Below the pieces are notes generated by a model. It searched no databases and was not told where the DNA came from. It saw only the letters and a program-made list of their open reading frames with translations. From Alphaproteobacteria bacterium (lineage in GTDB: Bacteria; Myxococcota_A; UBA796; GCA-2862545), in assembly GCA_020632875.1 (NCBI GenBank), contig JACKET010000007.1, positions 248,001-312,000 of the forward strand: a stretch of DNA of 64,000 nucleotides. Reading direction: 5' to 3'. Both the position numbers and the translations under genes were made by a program. Shown here piece after piece: positions 9,277-15,785 of this stretch (its first letter is position 1; every line of letters starts with the position of its first letter).

Positions 9277-10212
9277 ATGGTCGCGTGGCTCGCGCTCGTC
9301 GGGTGCAACGAGTTCCGGCTGGATCCGATCGATCCTGACGGCCCGCCGCCCGTGCAGGTCGCGGTCGAGGAGACCTTCGTGCAGGCGCCGAACCCCGCAG
9401 TCGACGTGCTGTTCGTCATCGACGCGACGCCGTCGATGACCCAGGAGCTCGCGGCGCTCGGCAACGACGTGGGCGTGCTGATCACCACGCTCGAAGACGC
9501 CGAGCTCGACTGGCAGATCGGCGTCGTGGGCGCCAGCGCCTCGAACGCGCATCCGGGCTGGCTCCTCGGCGCTCCCTACGTCCTGACGGCCACCGAAGAC
9601 GACCCGGTGCAGCGCTTCGCCGAGCGCCTCCCCGCGCCCGGCACGCTCGGCGAGGCGGGCCTGCAGTCCGCGGTCCTCGCCCTCGAGCAGGCCGCGCCCG
9701 ACGGTGCGAACGCGGGCTTCCGGCGCGCGGGGGCCGTGCTGCAGGTCGTGTTCGTCAGCGACGCCGACGACCACTCCGACGCCTGGCTCGCCGACCCGGT
9801 CGAGGACTTCCTCGCGGCGCTCGAGCACGAGTCGGATGCCGGCCAGCCCGTGCGCGCCTCGGCGCTCGTCGGGGACGTGCCGATCGGCTGTGTGTCCGCG
9901 ACGGGCACCGCCCAGCCGGGCGTCCGCTACGCCGAGGTCGCGCAGCGCAGCGGCGGGCGCACGGCCTCGATCTGCGACATCGACTTCGCGGCTTTGCTCG
10001 GCGATCTGGGCGAAGACAGCGTGAGCCTGCCGACCCGCTTCGACCTGCGCGACACCCCCGTCCCGCGCACGCTCACCGTCGAGGTCGACGGGGTCGAGAG
10101 CGCCGACTGGGTGCTCGACACCACCGGCCCCGCGGTGGTGTTCGGCGAGCCGCCGCCGGCGGGGTCCCTCGTGACGGTGCGGTACGTCGCCCGCGAAGAG
10201 GCCGAGCCATGA
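9277..10212 (+). CDS. von Willebrand factor A-like lipoprotein
   Basis: A 311-residue protein predicted to be exported and lipidated: the start ATG (behind GGGAGG) gives a short hydrophobic leader ending LALVGC, a lipobox with Cys at residue 10. A von Willebrand A-like domain follows. DVLFVIDATPSM around residue 44 carries the DxTxS metal-ion-dependent adhesion pattern, and VVFVSDADDHSDAW is the later conserved strand. A C-terminal segment (residues about 250-311) looks like a beta-sandwich (TLTVEVDG...LVTVRYV). Such proteins in deltaproteobacteria are common and usually uncharacterised. The stop overlaps the next ATG (ATGA), so the two are very probably co-translated. The leader lacks early positive residues, so lipidation is moderately supported. 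Confidence 0.75.
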   Translation: MVAWLALVGCNEFRLDPIDPDGPPPVQVAVEETFVQAPNPAVDVLFVIDATPSMTQELAALGNDVGVLITTLEDAELDWQIGVVGASASNAHPGWLLGAPYVLTATEDDPVQRFAERLPAPGTLGEAGLQSAVLALEQAAPDGANAGFRRAGAVLQVVFVSDADDHSDAWLADPVEDFLAALEHESDAGQPVRASALVGDVPIGCVSATGTAQPGVRYAEVAQRSGGRTASICDIDFAALLGDLGEDSVSLPTRFDLRDTPVPRTLTVEVDGVESADWVLDTTGPAVVFGEPPPAGSLVTVRYVAREEAEP

Positions 10213-11888
10213 TGAGCTGCCTGCTCACGCTGCTGTTCTTCGACTTCGGGCTGGCCGACTCCGACGGCGGGCTCGTCACGCCCGACCCGATCGTCCAGTG
10301 GGAGTACGGCACGGCCACGAGCGGCCCGATGACCGGCCCGGTCTGGGCCACGCGCCTGTCCGGCAGCACGCTCAACGACGTCGACGCCACGCTGGTGGTG
10401 CCGCTGCCCGATCTCTCCGCGGCGACCCGCCCGGTGCTCGTCCTCGAGCACTGGTACTCGTTCGGCGGCGGCGACCTCGGCGTCTTCGAGATCGACACGG
10501 GTGCGGGGTACATCGCGGTCGAGCCGATCGGCGGGTATCCGGCGGGCGGTCCCGGCTACGCGGGCGAGTCCGGCGGCTGGGTGCTCGCGGGCCTCGATCT
10601 CACGGGCGTCCCCGCGACGGCGAGCCTCAGGCTCCGCCTCGACGCCGACTCCGCGCTCAGCGGGCCCGGCTGGTACCTGCGCGCCCTGCGGGTCGAAGAC
10701 GGCGACCCCATCCCGCCGGTCCTCTCGGTCGTCACGAGCCCCGACGACACCCAGGACCTCGCCGGGCCGTACCCCGTGTCGGTCGACATCGAAGAAGACC
10801 TGTACATCGAGACCGCCGCCATCGCGTGGACCACGGGTGCCGCGTCGGGCCGGGAGCCCCTGGCGCTCGTCGGAGGCACGACGTACGCGGGCGGGATCCC
10901 CGCGCAGCCCCCCGGGAGCACGGTGAGCTGGGCGGTCGAGGTCGAGGACTGCTCGAGCACCGCCATCCTCCCGGGCGCGCCGTTCCGCGTGTACCTCGCC
11001 GCGCCCGAAGACCTCGCCGGGCCCGTCCAGCCGCACGAGGTCGCGCGCAGCGTGACGCTCACCTGGTCGCCGCCCGTGTCGCCGCACGTCCCGGACGCCT
11101 ACGAGGTCGAGAACATCGCGACGAACGACGTGTTCGGCCCGTTCACGCAGGCCTCCGCCGACGTGCCGCTGGAGCCGGGCGAGCTGCAGGACTTCGTGGT
11201 CCGCGCGCTGTACGCGGTCGGGGTGGGCGACGACTCGGCGGTGCTGTCGCTCGACGTCGAGGTGCCCGAGCTGCGCCTCGTCGAGCCGGCCGCCGTGTTC
11301 CCCGGCGATCGGGTGTACGTCGAGATCGAAGGCCGCTCGCTGTACCTGCTGGATGGCGTCTCGACGCTGTGGTTCGGCGGAGAGGGCGTCGACGTCGCAT
11401 CGTTCGAGGTGCGCGACGTGAACCGCGGCATCGCGCTGGTCGAGGTGGCCGACGACGTGTCGCCCGGGGCGCGCGACCTCGTCGTGACGGGCGCGCAGGG
11501 CGCCTTCGGCTTCGAAGACGCGTTCGCGGTGCTCGACGGCGCGGACGCGCCGCGCATCGTGTCCGTCGAGCCCGATTCGATCGTGCAGGGCGACGAGGTC
11601 GTCGTCACCGTGACGGCGAGCCAGGCCTTCGCGGGCCCGGTCGACGTCACGACCGACGACGAGATCCTGGTGGGCGGGGCGCCGACGGTCGACGGGAACA
11701 CGCTGACCCTCACGCTGGCCGCGGCCGGGCGGTCCCGTACGGGCGGGCACGATCTGATCTTCGACGACGGAGAGCGCCTGTGGGCCGCGTCGATCGAGGT
11801 CGACGAGTACGTCGTCCCGCCGCGCACGCAGTGCGGCGTGGTGCCTGCGTGGCCTTCGGTGCTCGGGTCGTTGATGCGGCGTCGGTAG
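10209..11888 (+). CDS. Large secreted beta-rich protein, unknown function
   Basis: A 559-residue protein with a short hydrophobic N-terminus (MMSCLLTLLFFDFGLA), coupled by ATGA to the vWA lipoprotein. I do not recognise a named family. The first 170 residues are glycine- and aromatic-rich and read like a jelly-roll/concanavalin-type domain (LVLEHWYSFGGGDLGVFEID). Then come Ig- or fibronectin-like beta modules (VTLTWSPPVSPHVPDAYEVE) and a repeated IPT-like pattern (PRIVSVEPDSIVQGDEVVVT). The extreme C-terminus is Cys, a short hydrophobic run and three Arg (CGVVPAWPSVLGSLMRRR), weakly like the MYXO-CTERM sorting tags of myxobacteria, though shorter than usual. It is likely cell-surface or secreted. 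Heptad GGAGCCA repeats begin just past its stop. Confidence 0.7.
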   Translation: MMSCLLTLLFFDFGLADSDGGLVTPDPIVQWEYGTATSGPMTGPVWATRLSGSTLNDVDATLVVPLPDLSAATRPVLVLEHWYSFGGGDLGVFEIDTGAGYIAVEPIGGYPAGGPGYAGESGGWVLAGLDLTGVPATASLRLRLDADSALSGPGWYLRALRVEDGDPIPPVLSVVTSPDDTQDLAGPYPVSVDIEEDLYIETAAIAWTTGAASGREPLALVGGTTYAGGIPAQPPGSTVSWAVEVEDCSSTAILPGAPFRVYLAAPEDLAGPVQPHEVARSVTLTWSPPVSPHVPDAYEVENIATNDVFGPFTQASADVPLEPGELQDFVVRALYAVGVGDDSAVLSLDVEVPELRLVEPAAVFPGDRVYVEIEGRSLYLLDGVSTLWFGGEGVDVASFEVRDVNRGIALVEVADDVSPGARDLVVTGAQGAFGFEDAFAVLDGADAPRIVSVEPDSIVQGDEVVVTVTASQAFAGPVDVTTDDEILVGGAPTVDGNTLTLTLAAAGRSRTGGHDLIFDDGERLWAASIEVDEYVVPPRTQCGVVPAWPSVLGSLMRRR

Positions 11889-11891
11889 CCT

Positions 11892-11938
11892 GGAGCCAGG
11901 AGCCAGGAGCCAGGAGCCAGGAGCCAGGAGCCAGGAGC
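11892..11938 (+). repeat. GGAGCCA heptad tandem repeat
   Basis: Seven near-perfect copies of the 7-base unit GGAGCCA begin three bases after the stop codon of the upstream secreted-protein gene and abut the left arm of the 81-bp inverted repeat. A degenerate version of the same repeat, in inverse orientation, follows the right arm near 13285-13330. No coding role is seen. Confidence 0.85.
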
Positions 11939-12623
11939 GGTTTGCGGCTGCCGGCTCTTTCGGGCCCCGATCGCCTCGCATCACGCAGATGACGCAGATG
12001 GACGCAGATGACGCAGAAGGGAGCCGGATCGGGAGGACGGCGGTGAGCCTCCCCGTGTGTCTCGAGGGGTCAACGCCCGATTGCGACCGCTGAGGCGGGC
12101 TGCTGGTTCGGACGGTGATTCTCCCCGGACCGTCGAGGGTGACTGGGAGGCGAGTGGGGGATGAGCTCACCAGAGCAGTCGGCGAAGCTCGAATGCTCGG
12201 GTCCGCCCCCGCACCGTTGCGGACGTGGCCGAGGGTCGGGACATGCCTGGAATGGCGCGAGTGGGACCCGTCTCGCGCAGGTGTGGCACGGGTGTTTCCG
12301 GGCATGCAGGAATCGATGGCCTGCATCGACTGCGTGGATGACCGGCGTTCCGCGGCCCCGACACAGAGTCCGGCTGAATTTCACAGTCCGGTGAGTTTCA
12401 CATCGAGCCATCGAACTGCTGTCCGCCTCACGGAGGAACGCCGAACCTCGTGCCCTCTTCTCTCCGTGCTGAGAGAACGCAGCGCCGGAACGGCCGCGGT
12501 CCGTCGTCGTCCGCCGGAGAGCCCGTCCCGGGCCCCGATCGGCGCGGAGGATCGGAGGACGGGAGGCGCGCTCTGGTGGTCGTCGTTGGAGGCCGTTGCA
12601 GGCCCCAGAGACGCCCAGAGTGC

Positions 12624-12782
12624 CGGATCAGCGCCGACCCCATCAAACCTCTGGTGCCCTCCGTCCCTCCGCGTCCTCCGTGCTGAGAACACGCGCCGGA
12701 ACGGCCCGGTCTCCGAACGTCCCGCCGGAGAGCCCGTCGTACCGGGCCGATTTCTCAGCACGGAGGATCGGAGGACGGGAGG
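12624..12782. repeat. Direct repeat, copy A
   Basis: This block, running from CGGATCAGCGCCGACCCC to the GATCGGAGGACGGGAGG region, recurs at 12959-13116 with only a few substitutions and single-base gaps; the offset is 335 bases. It looks like a segmental duplication within the island. No gene is apparent. Confidence 0.85.
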
Positions 12783-12882
12783 GACGCGGAGACCGTCGTC
12801 GTCGGGCCGAGCGTCCTTCGGCCCCGATCGGCGCGGAGTGCCTTGTGGTGGCGCAGGCGCGCTCTGGTGAGATCGACGTTGG

Positions 12883-12959
12883 CCCAGACCCCCAGACCCC
12901 CAGACCCCCAGAGGCCCCCAGACCCCCAGACCCCCAGACCCCCAGACCCCCAGACCCCC
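12883..12959. repeat. 8-bp tandem repeat (AGACCCCC)
   Basis: About nine copies of the 8-base unit AGACCCCC, with one two-base insertion near the middle, give a strongly strand-biased C-rich tract. The complementary strand has many runs of five G and could form a G-quadruplex. Copy number is likely to vary between strains. There are no spacers, so it is not a CRISPR. Confidence 0.9.
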
Positions 12960-13116
12960 GGATCAGCGCCGACCCCATCAAACCTCTGTGCCCTCCGTTC
13001 CTCCGCGTCCTCCGTGCTGAGAGAACGCGCGCCGGAACGGCCCGGTCTCCGAACGTCCCGCCGGAGAGCCCGTCGTACCGGGCCGATTTCTCAGCAGGGA
13101 GGATCGGAGGTGGGAG
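12959..13116. repeat. Direct repeat, copy B
   Basis: Second copy of the block at 12624-12782, beginning CGGATCAGCGCCGACCCC directly after the 8-base tandem repeat and ending in GGATCGGAGGTGGGAGG. The 8-base repeat lies only in the spacer between the two copies. Confidence 0.85.
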
Positions 13117-13333
13117 GGCCCGCACCCAGCAGTCCCGCACGACGCCGACGCTACCGAGCACCACCCCGGGGACACGACGCCGCCCGACCCGAGACAGCCT
13201 CGTTTCTGCGTCATCCGCGTCCATCTGCGTCATCTGCGTGATGCGAGGCGATCGGGGCCCGAAAGTGCCGGCATCCGCAAACCGCTCCCGGCTCCAGGCC
13301 CCCGGCTCGAGGCCCCCGGCTCCCGGGTTCGAG

Positions 13334-14080
13334 CTACCGCGTCGCGACCGCCACGAGCGTGGAGCTTCGCCGCCCGAACGCACTGCCGTCCAGGCCCCCG
13401 TAGCACTCGACTTCTCCGAAGCCCGCGGCGTACAGGGCGTCGGCGAGCTCGGACGCGCTGTAGAGCCGGCGCGATCCGTGGAACGTCCGGCGATCCGATC
13501 CCTCCACGAGGATCCACGTGTGCCGGATCGCCGCGAAGTTGCGCACGATCAGGTTCTCCTCGAGCAGGAGGCGATCCCCTGCGAGCGGCGACCAGGTGCG
13601 GATCGGCCAGGCGCGATCGGCCTGCTCTTTGGGGGTGATCCCGAGGATCATCTTGCCGTCGGGCTTCAGCGATCGCGCGCAGCGGGCGAGGAACGCGCGA
13701 TCGTCGGCGGCGTTGTCGAAGTAGCCGAGGCTGTCGTCCCACAGGACCATCGCGTCGAACGCGCCCGCGCGCTCGAAGCCGAGCATGTCGCGGCGGACGA
13801 TCTCGACCTTCACCTCCGCGCGACCGGCCATCTTCGCGATCCGGTTTGCGAAAGCGGGGTGGCGTTCCACGGCGGTGACCTCGTGGCCGCGGCGGGCCAG
13901 CTCGATCGCGAGACGACCGGTGCCGCTCGCGAGATCGCAGATTCGGGCGGCCTCCGGGAGATCCAGGAGCTCGAGGATCGCCTCGGCCTCCGCCGTCGCG
14001 CGACCCCAGGCCTCGGGGCTGTCGAAGCGGTGCTGGAGCGCGTTCCACGTCGCGTCCGACTCGTACCAGCTCACACTCAT
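13334..14080 (-). CDS. Class I SAM-dependent methyltransferase
   Basis: A 248-residue Rossmann-fold methyltransferase of unknown substrate. Motif I is ICDLASGTGRLAIELARRG near residue 47, the acidic loop at strand beta-2 is VTAVERHPAF, and MVLWDDSLGYFDN is the motif IV region, followed by LKPDGKMILGI. The N-terminus (MSVSWYESDATWN) resembles YcgJ/UbiE-like small-molecule methyltransferases. The start ATG follows GGGAGGAG. It diverges from the next gene across a 70-base gap and its 3-prime end faces the repeat island. Neither neighbour suggests a substrate. Confidence 0.85.
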   Translation of the reverse strand: MSVSWYESDATWNALQHRFDSPEAWGRATAEAEAILELLDLPEAARICDLASGTGRLAIELARRGHEVTAVERHPAFANRIAKMAGRAEVKVEIVRRDMLGFERAGAFDAMVLWDDSLGYFDNAADDRAFLARCARSLKPDGKMILGITPKEQADRAWPIRTWSPLAGDRLLLEENLIVRNFAAIRHTWILVEGSDRRTFHGSRRLYSASELADALYAAGFGEVECYGGLDGSAFGRRSSTLVAVATR

Positions 14081-14150
14081 CCGCCGTCTCCTCCCGGGTG
14101 TCCATCCAGGCCTCGCGTAGTATCATCGCTCCCCCGCAGAGAGAGGACTC

Positions 14151-14819
14151 ATGGCGCTTCCCGCCCTCGACCCGCACCCCCTGGGATGTCCCCTCGGAAT
14201 CGCCCTCACGCCCGACGAGATGCAGGCCGCCGTCGTGCAGATCTGCCTGCACCTGCACGACCTGATGTTCCCCACCGTGCACGTCGTGAACCCGAGCAAG
14301 GGCAAGAGCTACCCGATGCTCAACCTCCACACGCAGCGTGGCGACGGGCGGCCGCGCCTCGTGATCTTCCCCGGGTGGGAGGATCAGGAGAGGAAGCGCC
14401 GGGTCGAGTGGAAGCGGCAGTCGACGCTGATGAAGCGGATCGCGGATGCCGGCGTCGAGGGCGAGACCCTCGACCTCAACGAGAAAGAGCGCGAGACCGA
14501 GGGGCCGTTCGAGACCTCGCTCGCGTGCACGGCCGCCCAGATGGATCAGATGATCCTCGACCTCAACGCCTACCTCGGCGACATCATGCGGATCACCGTC
14601 GGCACGATCAAGCAGACCGCGAAGGCCGACATCAAGGTGGTTCGCCTGTACGCGCCGAACAGCGAGAAGAAGCCGCGGCTCATCTTCTACCCGGGCTGGA
14701 CGGGCGAGTCCGAGTCCGAAGAGGCCCGCGTCGACGACGAGATGCGCGCGAAGATGCGGCACAAGGCCGACCGCACGGCCGAGGTCCCCGTCGAGATCTA
14801 CGTTCAGGGCCTCAAGTAG
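14151..14819 (+). CDS. Hypothetical protein, 222 residues
   Basis: I do not recognise a family. The protein is soluble, with no signal peptide or membrane segment, and shows an internal echo: RPRLVIFPGWEDQERKRRVE near residue 65 and KPRLIFYPGWTGESESEEAR near 170. In each case an extended strand ends in PGW and is followed by a charged helix, so it may be built from two related halves. The middle (CTAAQMDQMILDLNAYLGDIMRI) looks helical. The ATG follows GAGAGAGGACTC. The gene stands alone on its strand, and its last 16 bases overlap the end of the convergent molybdenum-hydroxylase FAD subunit. Codon pattern is like its neighbours, so it is a real gene. Confidence 0.75.
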   Translation: MALPALDPHPLGCPLGIALTPDEMQAAVVQICLHLHDLMFPTVHVVNPSKGKSYPMLNLHTQRGDGRPRLVIFPGWEDQERKRRVEWKRQSTLMKRIADAGVEGETLDLNEKERETEGPFETSLACTAAQMDQMILDLNAYLGDIMRITVGTIKQTAKADIKVVRLYAPNSEKKPRLIFYPGWTGESESEEARVDDEMRAKMRHKADRTAEVPVEIYVQGLK

Positions 14820-15784
14820 AGCATCGCGCGGCGCGTCTCGACGCCTGCGAGATGCCGGCGCCACGCGGGATCGCCGTGGATCGACCGCTGCGGGCGGGCG
14901 AATCGGCGCACCCGGTCCGCGACGGCCTCGACGACCGCGTCGGTCCACTCGACCCCGATGGCCTCGTCGAGCGTCGGGAGCTGGCGGGGCGAGGGGAGCA
15001 GCGCGCCGAGCACGATCTCGACGGCGGTACAGGTGCGGCCGTCGAACGTGGCCGCCACCGCGACACCGAGCTGCGGGAAGTCGACCGCCTGGCGCGAGCG
15101 GACCTTGCGGTACGTCGACCGGTGCCCGGCAGCGGGACGAGGGATGCGGATCGCCTCGAGCAGCGACTCGCGGGGGACCGTGTGCATGCGGTCGTAGCGA
15201 CCATCTTTCGTGAACAGGTCGGCCAGCGCGACCTCGCGGACCTCGCCCGGCGCGGTGCGCAGCTCGAGCACGGCGCCGAGGGCCGTCAGCATCGGGACGC
15301 TGTCGGAGCTCTGGGCCGCGACGCACGCCTTGGGGCTGCCGATGACGTGGCACCAGTCGCCGTCGGCCTTCAGGCACTTGCCGAGCGCCGTCCGCCACGC
15401 TTCGGTCTGGTTGTAGAACAGGCAGCGCGTGTCGAGCATGACGTTGCCGCCGAGCGTGCCCATCTCGCGGTGCTGGGGGCCGGCGATGCTCGCGACGGCC
15501 TCGGCGAGGCCGGGCACGATGTCGCGGACGCGCGCGTCGCGCTCGACGGTGGCGAGCGGGGTGAGGGCGCCGATCCGGATGGCGTCCGCGCCGACCTCGA
15601 TGCCGTCGAGGCCGGGCAGGCCGCGCAGATCGATGACGTGGGCGGGGCGCTGGAGGTGGTGCTTCAGGTTCACGAGCAGGTCGGTGCCGCCCGCGAGGTA
15701 GAGGCTGTCGAGCTCCGCGCGCATGCGGACCGCCTCGTCGACCGACGCGGGTTGCTGGAGGGTGAAGGCCGGCATCCGGAGCAT
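14804..15784 (-). CDS. Molybdenum hydroxylase FAD subunit, HcrB-like
   Basis: A 326-residue FAD-binding subunit of the xanthine dehydrogenase/CoxM family. LYLAGGTDLLVNLK (about 29-41) is the FAD pyrophosphate motif and EMGTLGGNVM (108-116) the second FAD motif. Between them and the C-terminal domain lie four cysteines, C121, C137, C145 and C154. As I recall, this insertion binds an extra 4Fe-4S cluster in the beta subunit of 4-hydroxybenzoyl-CoA reductase at almost the same positions, and ordinary CoxM/XdhB proteins lack it. The gene starts one base after the stop of the molybdenum subunit gene, so they form one unit. Substrate is inferred only to be an aromatic acyl-CoA or similar compound. 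Confidence 0.85.
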   Translation of the reverse strand: MLRMPAFTLQQPASVDEAVRMRAELDSLYLAGGTDLLVNLKHHLQRPAHVIDLRGLPGLDGIEVGADAIRIGALTPLATVERDARVRDIVPGLAEAVASIAGPQHREMGTLGGNVMLDTRCLFYNQTEAWRTALGKCLKADGDWCHVIGSPKACVAAQSSDSVPMLTALGAVLELRTAPGEVREVALADLFTKDGRYDRMHTVPRESLLEAIRIPRPAAGHRSTYRKVRSRQAVDFPQLGVAVAATFDGRTCTAVEIVLGALLPSPRQLPTLDEAIGVEWTDAVVEAVADRVRRFARPQRSIHGDPAWRRHLAGVETRRAMLYLRP

Positions 15785-15785
15785 G

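Larger units (their letters stand above)
11938..13284. repeat. 1.35-kb non-coding island with 81-bp inverted ends
   Basis: The segment 11938-12018 is repeated in inverse at 13204-13284 with about 77 of 81 bases identical. Each arm includes the ACGCAGATGGACGCAGATGACGCAGAA array shared with the shorter elements elsewhere, plus an outer GCGATCGGGGCCCGAAAG-like block unique to this pair. The arms bound a gene-free interior. It contains a degenerate internal hairpin module (12161-12215), a direct duplication of about 155 bases at a 335-base offset (12624-12782 and 12959-13116), and an 8-base tandem repeat (12883-12959). Short open frames cross it on both strands but follow the repeats rather than codon structure. 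It sits between the 3-prime ends of two convergent genes. Confidence 0.85.

Noticed and set aside
12883..12959. Possible CRISPR-like array
   Set aside because: Contiguous 8-base units with no spacers and no cas genes anywhere in the window.
12643..13383. Open frames across the 11938-13284 island (for example a 246-codon one)
   Set aside because: They translate the repeats themselves (ITQMTQMDADDAE-like peptides) and occur on both strands; no ribosome sites or domain content.
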